Source: Legionella impletisoli (lineage in GTDB: Bacteria > Pseudomonadota > Gammaproteobacteria > Legionellales > Legionellaceae). Taken from it: a DNA stretch of 64,000 nucleotides. Positions 16,939 to 26,893 of this stretch are shown piece by piece (the stretch's first letter is position 1; each line of letters begins with the position of its first letter). Under the pieces are notes generated by a model. That model was not told the DNA's origin. It did no database searches and worked only from the letters and a program-made list of their open reading frames with translations. The translations under genes were made by a program, and so were the position numbers. The DNA is taken from assembly GCF_900639875.1 (NCBI RefSeq), contig NZ_CAAAIA010000001.1, positions 1 to 64,000 of the forward strand, in the 5' to 3' direction.

Positions 16939-17753
16939 TGGATGGCGAACCCGCAAATACTGCGAAACCAAGTGTTTTAGCTGTAGTTGCAGGTACGCCT
17001 CTTCGTGAGCTACCTGGTGATTTGTTTATCCCTCCGGATGCTCTGGAAGTGTTGCTGGAATCGTTTTCAGGCCCACTGGACTTGCTTCTTTATTTAATTC
17101 GAAAGCAAAACATTGATGTTCTTGATATCCCCATGACGCATATTACGGAACAATATATGCAATATATCGCCTTAATGGAACAAAAGCGATTGGAGCTTGC
17201 GGCTGATTATTTGGCTATGGCGGCCATGCTTGCCGAGATTAAATCAAGAATGCTTTTACCCATGCCTGTAAGTTCGAATGACGAAGATGCTGAAGAAGAT
17301 CCTAGAATGGCGTTAGTTCGAAGATTACAGGCTTATGAGCAATTTAGAGAGGCGGCTGATTATTTGGATGAACTTCCACGTTGTGAACGAGATGTTTACC
17401 CCATTGTTCTACCTTATGATGTTGTTGCCATAAAACGTCCTCTGCCAGACGTTTCTTTAAGTACTTTATTGGAGATGATGCAAGCGCTATGTAAGCGACA
17501 AAGTCACCTTGTGCATCACCAAATTACACGTGAGACCTTGTCTGTGCGTGATCGAATGCATAGGGTTTTACAGTTGTTGCATGAGAATATGTTTTGTGAA
17601 TTCTCGGCTTTGTATCATTATCAGGAAGGAAGAATGGGAGTGGTGGTGTCTTTGCTCGCTGTTCTTGAGCTTTCTCGACAATCGTTATTAATTATCACGC
17701 AAGCTAAGCTTTTTTCACCCATTTATATAAAGGGGAACGACCATGAATCATGA
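16938..17753 (+). CDS. scpA: Segregation and condensation protein A
   Basis: ScpA is the kleisin subunit of the SMC-ScpAB condensin that compacts and separates the chromosome. The 271-residue protein has the N-terminal kleisin motif LESFSGPLDLLLYLIRKQNIDVLDIPMTHI (described from about residue 42) and a C-terminal winged helix. The ATG at 16938 overlaps the trpS stop and is preferred to the TTG one codon upstream. Its end overlaps scpB by 11 bases. No smc gene is in the window. Confidence 0.93.
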   Translation: MDGEPANTAKPSVLAVVAGTPLRELPGDLFIPPDALEVLLESFSGPLDLLLYLIRKQNIDVLDIPMTHITEQYMQYIALMEQKRLELAADYLAMAAMLAEIKSRMLLPMPVSSNDEDAEEDPRMALVRRLQAYEQFREAADYLDELPRCERDVYPIVLPYDVVAIKRPLPDVSLSTLLEMMQALCKRQSHLVHHQITRETLSVRDRMHRVLQLLHENMFCEFSALYHYQEGRMGVVVSLLAVLELSRQSLLIITQAKLFSPIYIKGNDHES

Positions 17754-18285
17754 GCTAAAATTAATATTAGAAGCATTGCTCATGAGTCATGGTTCGCCAT
17801 TAAGCATCCACACGATGTTAACGGTATTTGATGAATCAGAAAAACCAACGGTTAAAGAAGTTGAAGAGGCTTTAAACAATTTGACAGAAGAGTATCAAAA
17901 AAGAGCCATAGAACTTATTCAGGTTGCAGGAGGATATCGTGTTCAGACGAAGCCTCAATATAGCGGTTGGATTGAAAAACTACTTGTTGAAAAGCCGGCC
18001 CGATATTCTCGAGCTTTATTAGAAACGTTGGCTATTATTGCTTATAAGCAGCCGGTTACCCGAGGGGATATTGAAGAGATACGCGGAGTGGCTGTGAGCT
18101 CTACCATTATTAAGACCTTATTGGAGCGCGAATGGATTCGGGTGGCAGGGCATCGAGATGTTCCGGGCAAGCCGGCTGTTTATACAACAACCAAACAATT
18201 TTTAGAGTATTTTAATCTTAAAACGTTAAATGATTTGCCGAGTCTTAAAATACCAGTCGACGTAGAGGCTCCTGAACTGATATAA
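17743..18285 (+). CDS. scpB: Segregation and condensation protein B
   Basis: ScpB dimers bind ScpA in the SMC complex. The 180-residue protein shows tandem winged helices and the highly conserved ALLETLAIIAYKQPVTRGDI stretch with the following EEIRGV. It starts inside the end of scpA (11-base overlap) with AGGGGAA upstream, so the two are translationally coupled. Length is typical. Confidence 0.94.
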   Translation: MNHELKLILEALLMSHGSPLSIHTMLTVFDESEKPTVKEVEEALNNLTEEYQKRAIELIQVAGGYRVQTKPQYSGWIEKLLVEKPARYSRALLETLAIIAYKQPVTRGDIEEIRGVAVSSTIIKTLLEREWIRVAGHRDVPGKPAVYTTTKQFLEYFNLKTLNDLPSLKIPVDVEAPELI

Positions 18286-18316
18286 GGGTAACTTGAATTA
18301 ACTCGAATGAATGATT

Positions 18317-19057
18317 ATGAGTACCGAACGATTACAAAAAGTATTGAGCCAAGCAGGATTGGGTTCACGTCGAGAGATGGAACGTTGGATTGAAAACGGA
18401 TTAATCCATGTCAATGGCGAACAAGCTAAATTAGGCGATAGCGTGAGCGCTGATGATAAAATCAGTGTGAAGGGTCGGATTATTGCAAATCCTTTAAAGC
18501 TTGCCACAAAAACACGGATCCTTCTCTATCATAAACCAGTTGGGGAAATATCAAGCCGTAAGGATCCGAAACATAGTAAAACGGTGTTTGATCATTTGCC
18601 TCATTTAAAACAAGGTCGCTGGATTCAAGTTGGCCGCTTGGATATTAATACCTCTGGTCTTTTGATTTTTACGAATAACGGTGAACTCGCTAATCGTTTA
18701 ATGCACCCTAAATATGAGCTTGAGCGTGAGTACGCGGTACGAGTACGAGGTGAGGTTAATCGAGAAACCATACGGGCTTTGGAAAAAGGCGTCGAACTCG
18801 AAGATGGCGTAGCAAAATTCAAGAAGATTGAATTTCGTGGCGGTGAAGGAACGAACAGTTGGTATCATGTTGTCATAACCGAAGGAAAGAATCGAGAGGT
18901 GCGGCGTTTGTGGCAATCCCAGGGGGTTGAAGTCAGCCGCTTGATTCGTATCCGGTATGGAAGCTTATCTTTGCCAAGATTTTTAGCCCGTGGCCAATGC
19001 AAGGAGTTATTCCCAGAGGAAGTTGATAAATTTATTGCAACCTTAGATGTAAAATAG
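18317..19057 (+). CDS. rluB: 23S rRNA pseudouridine(2605) synthase
   Basis: RluB makes pseudouridine 2605 in 23S rRNA. The 246-residue protein has an N-terminal S4 RNA-binding domain (MSTERLQKVLSQAGLGSRRE) and the RsuA-family catalytic motif GRLDINTSGLLIFTNNG with the nucleophilic Asp. The VTEGKNREVRRLW segment is also present. An ATG two codons upstream (18311) is possible; 18317 fits the family start better. The scpB-rluB linkage is common in proteobacteria. Confidence 0.9.
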   Translation: MSTERLQKVLSQAGLGSRREMERWIENGLIHVNGEQAKLGDSVSADDKISVKGRIIANPLKLATKTRILLYHKPVGEISSRKDPKHSKTVFDHLPHLKQGRWIQVGRLDINTSGLLIFTNNGELANRLMHPKYELEREYAVRVRGEVNRETIRALEKGVELEDGVAKFKKIEFRGGEGTNSWYHVVITEGKNREVRRLWQSQGVEVSRLIRIRYGSLSLPRFLARGQCKELFPEEVDKFIATLDVK

Positions 19058-19073
19058 TTAGTTGGATGTATTC

Positions 19074-20408
19074 ATGAGTAAACGACGTAATCGCCTACCC
19101 AACATACCGTTCACCGCCACTATTGAACGATTCAGTCACGATGGTCGCGGTATTGCCCGAATCGACGGCAAAGCAACCTTTATTGAAGGCGCACTTCCTG
19201 GCGAGCAAGTCCGTTTTCAATATCTTCGTCAAAAGAAAGATTTTGATGAGGGAAGAGTCATTGAGATTCTTGCACCTTCTTTAGAGCGAGTTGTACCTCA
19301 ATGTCCTCACTATGGAGTTTGTGGTGGATGCTCCTTACAACATCTCGATGCTAAGGCACAAATCTACCATAAACAAGAGCAGCTTCTCGATTTGCTAGCA
19401 AGAACAGGGCATCTCAAACCCGAGCAGGTTTTAGAGCCTTTAACAAACGAGCACTGGCATTATCGCAAGAAAGCGCGATTAAGTGCTCGGTTTGTTGAAA
19501 AAAAACATACTACCTTGGTGGGGTTTAGGGAAAAAAGCAACCCAAGATATATTGCTGACATTTCATCTTGCAACGTTTTAAGTGCGAAAATAGATGCTGA
19601 GTTGTTAAATTTGCGAACGCTAATCGATGGTTTTTCTAATCCATCCTCCATCGCACAGATAGAATTAGCAGAAGGTGATGAAGATACAGCCCTTATTTTT
19701 AGAAACTTAGGTTCTCTAACCGAAGAAGATGAGAAAAAACTAGCAGCATTCGGAGCTCGAACTGGATTTAAATTGTATTTACAGCCTGGCGGTGAAGATA
19801 CTGTATCCCTATTCTATCCTAAGGATTCGGATGAGTTTTTAAGTTATCAGCTGCCGGATGAAGCGATTACGTTTAAATTTCATCCTACTGATTTTACTCA
19901 AGTTAATTCAAATTTAAATCGTCTCATGGTCAATAAAGCACTTCAATTATTGGCACTTGAACCGACTGATTATGTCTTAGATTTATTTTGCGGATTAGGG
20001 AATTTTTCACTTCCCATGGCAAAACATTGCCAAGAGGTATTGGGTGTTGAGGGCAGTGAGCGAATGGTTCAACGAGCGCGCATGAATGCTCGGTTAAATC
20101 AATTAAGCAACGCTCAATTTTTAGCGGCCAACCTTGAAGATGAACGAACATTTGCGATATTCGCGGATTTTAAATTTAACAAAGTGTTGTTGGATCCTCC
20201 TCGTACAGGTGCACTGGCCATTGTGAAGCACATTCATCGAATTAATCCAAGCCGTATTGTCTATGTATCCTGTAATCCAGCCACATTAGCCAGAGATGCT
20301 GATATATTGTTTCATGTTCATGGGTATACCCTTAAATCGGCGGGGGTGATGGATATGTTTCCTCATACCGCTCATGTGGAGTCCATCGCAGTATTTGATA
20401 AAACCTGA
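19074..20408 (+). CDS. rlmD: 23S rRNA (uracil(1939)-C5)-methyltransferase
   Basis: RlmD (RumA) methylates U1939 of 23S rRNA with SAM. The 444-residue protein begins with a TRAM domain and then the iron-sulfur cysteines in [15 protein letters not shown]. The methyltransferase domain shows [21 protein letters not shown] and the catalytic Cys in [13 protein letters not shown]. The ATG at 19074 is used; a TTG four codons upstream is also open. RlmD next to relA is a common gammaproteobacterial arrangement. Confidence 0.93.
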   Translation: MSKRRNRLPNIPFTATIERFSHDGRGIARIDGKATFIEGALPGEQVRFQYLRQKKDFDEGRVIEILAPSLERVVPQCPHYGVCGGCSLQHLDAKAQIYHKQEQLLDLLARTGHLKPEQVLEPLTNEHWHYRKKARLSARFVEKKHTTLVGFREKSNPRYIADISSCNVLSAKIDAELLNLRTLIDGFSNPSSIAQIELAEGDEDTALIFRNLGSLTEEDEKKLAAFGARTGFKLYLQPGGEDTVSLFYPKDSDEFLSYQLPDEAITFKFHPTDFTQVNSNLNRLMVNKALQLLALEPTDYVLDLFCGLGNFSLPMAKHCQEVLGVEGSERMVQRARMNARLNQLSNAQFLAANLEDERTFAIFADFKFNKVLLDPPRTGALAIVKHIHRINPSRIVYVSCNPATLARDADILFHVHGYTLKSAGVMDMFPHTAHVESIAVFDKT

Positions 20409-20435
20409 AATTTTGCTCAATAAAGGACGGTTGTT

Positions 20436-22640
20436 ATGGTCAAGGTTAAAGAATCGACAGCAATCTTATTGGAAGGAAGTATTGATGTAGAACAGTGGTT
20501 GCACCATTTAGGCAATAAAGGTTATCTAACGGATATAGAGTTGATCCGAAATGCCTGCACGTTAAGTCAACTGGCTGGTGCCGAGCAAGCTACAGAAACC
20601 GGTGAGTCTTGTTTTCAGCAAGGTCTTGTGATGGCTGATATTTTAGCTGATCTCGAAGTCGATAAAGAAACCTTGATTGCCGCTATTGTATACGAAACGG
20701 TGCACTTCACCGATTTATCTTTGGATGTGGTTGAAGAACAACTCGGTTCATCCATTGCAAAACTGGTGAAAGGCATCGAAAAAATGAGCGGGATTTCGAG
20801 CCTCAGTGCTTTAAATAAATTTCCACAAAGCAAACATCAAATCGATAATATTCGCAAAATGCTCTTAGCGATGGTAGATGATGTTCGTGTGGTGTTGATT
20901 AAGCTTGCTGAGCGATTATGCGTGTTACGTACCTCATCCCCGATGCCAGAAGTCATGCGAAAGCAGCTGGCTAGAGAAGCTATGGAAATTTATGCGCCGT
21001 TAGCAAATCGCCTTGGGATTGGGGCTATCAAATGGGAAATGGAAGATCTGGCTTTTCGTTATTTGCATCCAGAAGAATATAAAGCCATTGCTAAAGGGTT
21101 AAAATCAAAAAGATTAGAGCGCGATGAATTTGTTAACACCATCATTGATGAGTTAAATCAGCAAATTAAAAAACTAGGCTTTGGGCACTTTGCTGTGTAT
21201 GGGCGTTCGAAACATATTCATAGCATCTATAAGAAAATGACTCGTAAAAATGTTTCTTTGGATGAAATCTATGATGCTACAGCCGTAAGAATTTTAGTGG
21301 ATACTAAAGAGCAGTGTTATGAGGTTCTAGGCCTTGTGCATTCCTTATGGGAGCAAGTCGTTGTTGAATTTGATGACTATATTGTAAATCCCAAGCCAAA
21401 CGGTTATCAATCGTTACATACGGCAGTAAAAAGTCCTGAAGGTCGAGTGTTTGAGGTTCAAATTCGCACCTTTGAAATGCATGACTTAGCTGAAATGGGT
21501 GTTGCAGCACACTGGAAATACAAAGAAGGAGCGGGTCAGCAAAAAGAAAGCCATGAGCGTAAAATTGAATGGCTACGTGAGGTTTTAGCTTGGCACCGTG
21601 AGATGGCAACCAACCAAGGAGTTTCACAAGACATCGAGCAAGAGTTTTTGGAAGAACGTGTGTATGTGTTCACGCCCGATGGTGATGTATTGGATTTACC
21701 ACGAGGGTCAACACCACTTGATTTTGCCTATAGCGTACACAGTGAAGTGGGCCATCGTTGTCGAGGCGCTAAAGTGAATGGACACATTGTTCCCTTAACC
21801 TACACTCTTAAAACAGGCGATAGCGTCGAGGTGTTAACGGGCAAAGAATCTAAGCCCTCTCGGGATTGGATTAATCCTCATCTCAATTATTTAAAAACCT
21901 CACGCGCGAAAGCCAAGGTATTGCATTGGTTCAAATTACAAGATTTTGATAAAAATAAAGCCGAAGGCCAGGAGCTATTAGATAAAGAATTAAAATCATT
22001 AGGATTAAAGACCGATCGTTTAAATGAAGTGGTTGCGTCGTTTAATTTTAAAGCGCTTGATGACTTATATGCCGCGCTTGGACGAGGAGACATTAAGCTT
22101 GGGCAAATTCTAAGCCGATTAACTCCACAAGAGCCCGACACAAGTAAGATTGAAACTTTATTAAAGACGCATGCAAAGCCGGAAGTTTCTGGCAGTGATC
22201 TGCGCATTGAGGGGGTTGGTAATTTATTAACCCATATGGCTCGTTGTTGTCAGCCTGTGCCAGGTGATGATGTGATTGGTTACATTACATTGGGTCGAGG
22301 TGTTTCGGTTCATCGAAAAGATTGCCCTAACGTACTCCATGCTAGCGAGCGACAAAAAGGTCGGTTTTTAGAAGTGAGTTGGGGCAGTGCCACACGTGAG
22401 CAATATGTAGTAGATATTCTGATTAAAGCGTTTGATCGCGCAGGGTTATTGAGAGATGTCACTTCTTTATTGGCTAATGAAAAAGCGCATGTTTATTCGT
22501 TGCAGACTCAAACGAATAAGCAAGAAAACATTTCTTATTTATCATTAACCGTTGAGATTGATGGCTTAAACAGTTTATCCCGACTCTTAAGTAAAATTAG
22601 TCAAATACCAAATGTATTGGAAGCTAAACGCCAAGTTTAA
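20436..22640 (+). CDS. relA: GTP pyrophosphokinase RelA
   Basis: RelA makes (p)ppGpp on stalled ribosomes in the stringent response. The 734-residue protein has an N-terminal HD-like domain in which the hydrolase His-Asp pair is missing (TVHFTDLSLD). The synthetase domain carries EFDDYI (the ExDD form of synthetase-only RelA, not the RxKD form of SpoT) and NPKPNGYQSLHTAV. TGS (VYVFTPDGDVLDLP) and C-terminal zinc-finger and ACT domains follow; CCQPVPGDDVIGY is clear. It lies 27 bases after rlmD. A separate SpoT would be needed for hydrolysis and is not in the window. Confidence 0.95.
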   Translation: MVKVKESTAILLEGSIDVEQWLHHLGNKGYLTDIELIRNACTLSQLAGAEQATETGESCFQQGLVMADILADLEVDKETLIAAIVYETVHFTDLSLDVVEEQLGSSIAKLVKGIEKMSGISSLSALNKFPQSKHQIDNIRKMLLAMVDDVRVVLIKLAERLCVLRTSSPMPEVMRKQLAREAMEIYAPLANRLGIGAIKWEMEDLAFRYLHPEEYKAIAKGLKSKRLERDEFVNTIIDELNQQIKKLGFGHFAVYGRSKHIHSIYKKMTRKNVSLDEIYDATAVRILVDTKEQCYEVLGLVHSLWEQVVVEFDDYIVNPKPNGYQSLHTAVKSPEGRVFEVQIRTFEMHDLAEMGVAAHWKYKEGAGQQKESHERKIEWLREVLAWHREMATNQGVSQDIEQEFLEERVYVFTPDGDVLDLPRGSTPLDFAYSVHSEVGHRCRGAKVNGHIVPLTYTLKTGDSVEVLTGKESKPSRDWINPHLNYLKTSRAKAKVLHWFKLQDFDKNKAEGQELLDKELKSLGLKTDRLNEVVASFNFKALDDLYAALGRGDIKLGQILSRLTPQEPDTSKIETLLKTHAKPEVSGSDLRIEGVGNLLTHMARCCQPVPGDDVIGYITLGRGVSVHRKDCPNVLHASERQKGRFLEVSWGSATREQYVVDILIKAFDRAGLLRDVTSLLANEKAHVYSLQTQTNKQENISYLSLTVEIDGLNSLSRLLSKISQIPNVLEAKRQV

Positions 22641-22649
22641 TGCCAGTAG

Positions 22650-22676
22650 GTTGGGCTAAACGAAGTGCAGCCCAAC
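22650..22676. terminator. Hairpin between relA and a convergent gene
   Basis: Perfect 8-base arms GTTGGGCT and AGCCCAAC enclose an 11-base loop between the converging relA and Mth938-like genes. There is no T-tract on either side, so it is a putative bidirectional terminator or a member of the GTAGGTTGGGC intergenic hairpin family. Confidence 0.4.
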
Positions 22677-22684
22677 AAAGAGCT

Positions 22685-23050
22685 CTAAAATAAAATTCCT
22701 AGGGTTACATTTCGTCCTTCGCTTAATAGCACATTAAATGTTCGGCATGCAGCACCCAAGGACATCGCTTCTACGCCAATTCGCTGCTGTGATAACGGCA
22801 ATAACACCTGGACAGGCAACTGGGCTTGTGATTTAGAATGGCCAATCAGAATAACTTCGGGGTTGGTATCCAGTATGGGTTTCATCAATTCCATATCCAA
22901 TGACTGCACCGTGGTTGCTTCCCAGGTCGTAATAATATGCTCCCGGCAAACGATTAAATTAGAATGATAAAGTTCTTGATTAATTTTAACTTCATGCTCT
23001 GAATAAGATTGGATGCTGTTTAGTTCGGCAGGTTCTTTATTAATTTGCAT
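22685..23050 (-). CDS. Mth938-like (NDUFAF3-like) domain protein
   Basis: The 121-residue protein has the Mth938/Xcc1710-like fold: [15 protein letters not shown], then [12 protein letters not shown] and [24 protein letters not shown]. The eukaryotic relative NDUFAF3 assists complex I assembly; the bacterial function is not known to me. The ATG at 23048-23050 is used; a TTG four codons upstream is weaker. It is divergent from alaC, with 60 bases between them. Confidence 0.8.
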   Translation of the reverse strand: MQINKEPAELNSIQSYSEHEVKINQELYHSNLIVCREHIITTWEATTVQSLDMELMKPILDTNPEVILIGHSKSQAQLPVQVLLPLSQQRIGVEAMSLGAACRTFNVLLSEGRNVTLGILF

Positions 23051-23110
23051 GGTGGTATTCAATTATTCATTAATTTATACTGGAACAAGTATATCATAGA
23101 GGTTACTAAA

Positions 23111-24304
23111 ATGAGTCAATTTCCCCGGATTAAACGCCTGCCTCCTTACGTCTTTAATACCTTGACCGAACTCAAAGCAGCTGCTCGAGCACGCGGGGAA
23201 GATATTATTGATTTTGGCATGGGAAATCCAGACTCACCTACGCCCGATCATATTGTGGATAAACTAATTGAAACCGCAAAACGCCCAGATACTCATCGCT
23301 ATTCAATGTCAAAAGGGATCCCTCGTCTTCGGCGCGCGATGGCTTCTTGGTATAAACGTCATTACGATGTGGAGTTAGATAGCGATACTCAAATTGTGAC
23401 TACCATCGGTTCAAAAGAAGGCCTCGCGCATCTTGCTTTGGCTATTTCAGGACCAGGCGATACGATTTTGGTACCTGATCCGGCTTACCCCATTCATACC
23501 TATGGGTTTGTCATTGCTGGAGCCAACGTGAAACAAATTCCTTTAGTCGATGAATATCAATTTTTGGATGCCGTTCAGCAAGCGATTGCTCAAACCTGGC
23601 CTAAGCCTAAGGCGTTGGTTATTAACTTTCCGGCGAATCCGAGTACGCACTGTGTGGAGTATGATTTTTTTGAAAAAGTAGTCGCCTTGGCTAAGGCACA
23701 TCACCTTTGGATTATACATGATTTAGCCTATGCCGATATTGTATTTGATGGCTACAAAGCCCCTTCGATATTGCAAGTACCAGGCGCTATTGAGGTTGCG
23801 ATTGAAACGTATTCACTATCCAAATCGTACAATATGCCAGGTTGGCGTGTGGGGTTTGCTTGTGGAAATGAAGAATTAGTGGCCGCATTGACTCGCATTA
23901 AATCTTATCTTGATTACGGGATGTTTACTCCGATTCAAGTTGCGGCAATTACGGCATTGGAAGGAAGCGATGCATGTGTGCATGAAATTCGTGACGAATA
24001 TGAAAAAAGAAGAAACGTGCTTTGTGAAGGACTAAATGAACTTGGCTGGGAAGTTGAAAAGCCAAAAGCCACGATGTTTGTTTGGGCTCCCATACCAGCT
24101 CCCTATCGTGAAATGGGATCGCTTGAGTTTAGTAAGTACCTTTTAAATAAGGCCTCGGTTGCTGTTTCTCCTGGTATTGGTTTTGGTCAACAGGGCGATT
24201 CCTATGTTCGATTTGGACTTATCGAAAACACACAACGTATACGCCAGGCCTTACGGAATTTAAAAACGTTATTTCGCGCAGATGGGTTGTTGCAAGTAGG
24301 ATAG
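23111..24304 (+). CDS. alaC: Alanine transaminase (AlaC family aminotransferase)
   Basis: This class I PLP aminotransferase of the AlaC (YfdZ) group likely interconverts pyruvate/glutamate and alanine/2-oxoglutarate. The 397-residue protein shows the PLP lysine in [19 protein letters not shown] and the substrate Arg near the end in [20 protein letters not shown] is the cofactor-ring segment. The ATG at 23111 has AGAGGT upstream and matches family N termini; the frame is open further 5'. The next gene starts 2 bases after its stop. Confidence 0.9.
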   Translation: MSQFPRIKRLPPYVFNTLTELKAAARARGEDIIDFGMGNPDSPTPDHIVDKLIETAKRPDTHRYSMSKGIPRLRRAMASWYKRHYDVELDSDTQIVTTIGSKEGLAHLALAISGPGDTILVPDPAYPIHTYGFVIAGANVKQIPLVDEYQFLDAVQQAIAQTWPKPKALVINFPANPSTHCVEYDFFEKVVALAKAHHLWIIHDLAYADIVFDGYKAPSILQVPGAIEVAIETYSLSKSYNMPGWRVGFACGNEELVAALTRIKSYLDYGMFTPIQVAAITALEGSDACVHEIRDEYEKRRNVLCEGLNELGWEVEKPKATMFVWAPIPAPYREMGSLEFSKYLLNKASVAVSPGIGFGQQGDSYVRFGLIENTQRIRQALRNLKTLFRADGLLQVG

Positions 24305-24306
24305 TT

Positions 24307-25119
24307 ATGCACGTTGTAATTAATGCTGAGATAGATGCGCTACCTCAAAATGCCAACTTAATTTCTAATGGGGGTAATTTCTACGCGCATGTATTAGCCT
24401 GCGTAGGTTATCCGATAGATGCTTTGCCGGTTGGAGCACTTTTAGCGAAACAATTTGAGCTATCCGGTGAGTGGCTCGTGGCGTCTCCAGTCTATTGGGA
24501 AGCGACCCATAATGATGCGCTCATGAAAGCCAGCGGCGCAGATCTTCATTTTTCTGAAAAAGAAAGCGAAGCCTGGTTTATTGCCTTTACTGAGTTTGTG
24601 CGCGTGGACGGTTTTGAGACCTACTTTGTAGATAAGCATACCTGGCTGTTACGTTGTGATGAAAAGCCCCCGATTGTTTCAATCCCGATTCATCACGCAT
24701 TACATCAATCGATGATGCCGTTATTGCAATCGTTGGATAACACGATGTATTGGCAGCGATTTATGACCGAAAGTCAAATGTTTTTAAGCAGCCATGCGCT
24801 TAATGAACAACGTAACGATTTTCCTATTAATGGAATTTGGCTTTGGGGAGAAGGGGAGCTGCATGAACAGGGGAAAAAACCAATTTTGGCTCAGACCGAA
24901 TCGTTGGTGAGGTTAGCACAAATCCTTTCTAAACATTCAAAGCGCTACGAGCCAAGTTATAGACCCACAAAGGATAGTCTTTTATTATTTGATGATCTAA
25001 AGGATGAGTCGCTATTCCAGTTACAACAACAATTAAAAAACAAGTCCGTGCAGTGGTTTTGGAACAATGCAGTGTATCAAACACGTTCCAAACGATGGTT
25101 TGCACGCTGGAGGAGTTAA
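24307..25119 (+). CDS. Phosphoglycerate-mutase-like protein (COG4255 type), function unknown
   Basis: The 270-residue protein resembles the conserved bacterial proteins that sit next to recJ and are often called phosphoglycerate mutase because of weak similarity to the alkaline-phosphatase-type enzyme. The diagnostic INGIWLWGEGEL segment lies near 175-186. I do not see the full set of metal ligands expected of an active iPGM, so a catalytic role is doubtful. It sits tightly between alaC (2 bases) and recJ (6 bases). Confidence 0.65.
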   Translation: MHVVINAEIDALPQNANLISNGGNFYAHVLACVGYPIDALPVGALLAKQFELSGEWLVASPVYWEATHNDALMKASGADLHFSEKESEAWFIAFTEFVRVDGFETYFVDKHTWLLRCDEKPPIVSIPIHHALHQSMMPLLQSLDNTMYWQRFMTESQMFLSSHALNEQRNDFPINGIWLWGEGELHEQGKKPILAQTESLVRLAQILSKHSKRYEPSYRPTKDSLLLFDDLKDESLFQLQQQLKNKSVQWFWNNAVYQTRSKRWFARWRS

Positions 25120-25125
25120 GAGCTT

Positions 25126-26853
25126 ATGCAAATAAAGCAGCGAACAGTACCCCCCAATTTGCCTAATTTAACCGTCGCTCATCCCGTTTTGCAGCGAATT
25201 TACGCCGCACGCGGCATTGTTGATGACCGAGAGCTTGAAAAAAACCTTCGCGCTTTGCAGCCATTTGACGCATTGGTGGATATAGATAAAGCGGTCGTTC
25301 GGCTTCATGAAGCTATCGAGGAGCAGCAACGGATTTTAATTGTAGGTGATTTTGATGCCGACGGAGCAACCTCCACAGCGCTTGCCGTTTCAGCCCTTAA
25401 AAGCTTTGGTGCTAAACACGTTGAGTTTTTAGTACCTAACCGCTTTGAGTTTGGCTATGGCTTAACTCCTGCCATTGTCAACGTGGCAAGCCAATGGCGG
25501 CCCGATTTAATTATTACCGTCGATAATGGAATTGCCAGCATTGAGGGCGTGGCTGCTGCCAATGAAGTCGGTATGGATGTGTTGGTAACCGATCATCATT
25601 TACCAGGCGATACGTTACCCGAGGCGTGTGCCATCGTTAATCCAAATCAGGCAGGCGATTCTTTTTTGAGCAAATCGATAGCGGGTGTCGGGGTGATATT
25701 TTATGTGATGATGGCTTTGCGTCGTCATTTAATGAATCTGGATTGGTTTAAGTACACGGGTTTGGTTGAACCCAATATGGCACAATTTTTAGATCTCGTT
25801 GCCTTAGGAACGGTAGCTGATGTCGTTGCCTTGGATAAAAATAATCGTATTATGGTCAACCAAGGAATCGCAAGAATAAGAAAAGGATTGGTTCGCCCGG
25901 GTATTCGAGCACTGATTGAAGTCGCTGGTCGAAAGGTTGAGAAATTACGAGAGAGCGACCTAGGATTTGCTGTGGCGCCTAGATTAAATGCGGCTGGTCG
26001 ACTAGATGATATGGCTCTGGGCATTGAGTGTCTTTTATCAGAAGATGAGCACAATGCCCGTCATTTGGCTGAAGCATTAGATGAGTTGAATGTTGAGCGC
26101 CGTAAAATAGAAACCGAGATGAAAGATCAAGCGTTGCAAGCATTGGATAAATTGGCTTCAACGGTTGAGAATCATACGTTACCAGAAGCGTTATGCTTAG
26201 TGGATAACGCCTGGCATCAGGGTGTGATTGGGATATTAGCTGGTCGATTAAAGGATAAGTTTCATCGCCCAGTAATCGCGTTCGCGCCCGTGAGTGATAA
26301 AGAATTGAAAGGCTCAGCTCGTTCGGTGGCCGGATTAAACATACGCGATGTGCTTGCAGCCATCGACAAAGATTTTCCAGGCCTTATAATAAAGTTCGGT
26401 GGTCATGCTATGGCCGCAGGCTTAAGTATTGAGCCTGAAAAATTTAAAGACTTCAAAACGTGTTTTATAGCTGAGGTTGCAAAGCATATTGATTTGAGTG
26501 TTTGTACGGGTGACGTGTTGACCGATGGTGCGTTAGCTCCCGATGAGTTAACTCTAAATCTAGCGTTGTTATTGAACGAAGCAGGTCCCTGGGGCCAGCA
26601 CTTCCCTGAGCCAGTCTTTGACAATCGCTTTGAAATTTTAGATCAGCGTTTAGTTGGGGAGCGGCATTTAAAGTTAACCCTTATACATGAACAGGGGGGG
26701 GATGTGTTAGATGCCATTGCGTTTAATGTGGATTTGAATGCCTGGCCCAATTATCGTCTGAATCGAGTCCATGCTGCTTATCGATTGGATATTAATGAGT
26801 ATGGTGGCAGAACCAAATTGCAACTGGTGATTGTTGCACTAAAAGCAGAGTAG
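25126..26853 (+). CDS. recJ: Single-stranded-DNA-specific exonuclease RecJ
   Basis: RecJ degrades single-stranded DNA 5' to 3' in recombination and mismatch repair. The 575-residue protein carries the DHH phosphoesterase motifs: GDFDADGATST, ITVDNGI and VTDHHLPG. The DHHA1 part has GGHAMAAG, and a C-terminal OB fold follows. Length is normal (E. coli 577). It is the last gene of the alaC-recJ run. Confidence 0.95.
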   Translation: MQIKQRTVPPNLPNLTVAHPVLQRIYAARGIVDDRELEKNLRALQPFDALVDIDKAVVRLHEAIEEQQRILIVGDFDADGATSTALAVSALKSFGAKHVEFLVPNRFEFGYGLTPAIVNVASQWRPDLIITVDNGIASIEGVAAANEVGMDVLVTDHHLPGDTLPEACAIVNPNQAGDSFLSKSIAGVGVIFYVMMALRRHLMNLDWFKYTGLVEPNMAQFLDLVALGTVADVVALDKNNRIMVNQGIARIRKGLVRPGIRALIEVAGRKVEKLRESDLGFAVAPRLNAAGRLDDMALGIECLLSEDEHNARHLAEALDELNVERRKIETEMKDQALQALDKLASTVENHTLPEALCLVDNAWHQGVIGILAGRLKDKFHRPVIAFAPVSDKELKGSARSVAGLNIRDVLAAIDKDFPGLIIKFGGHAMAAGLSIEPEKFKDFKTCFIAEVAKHIDLSVCTGDVLTDGALAPDELTLNLALLLNEAGPWGQHFPEPVFDNRFEILDQRLVGERHLKLTLIHEQGGDVLDAIAFNVDLNAWPNYRLNRVHAAYRLDINEYGGRTKLQLVIVALKAE

Positions 26854-26893
26854 GGCCTCTAAAACAGGTCTTAATTATGAGGAAAACGACACT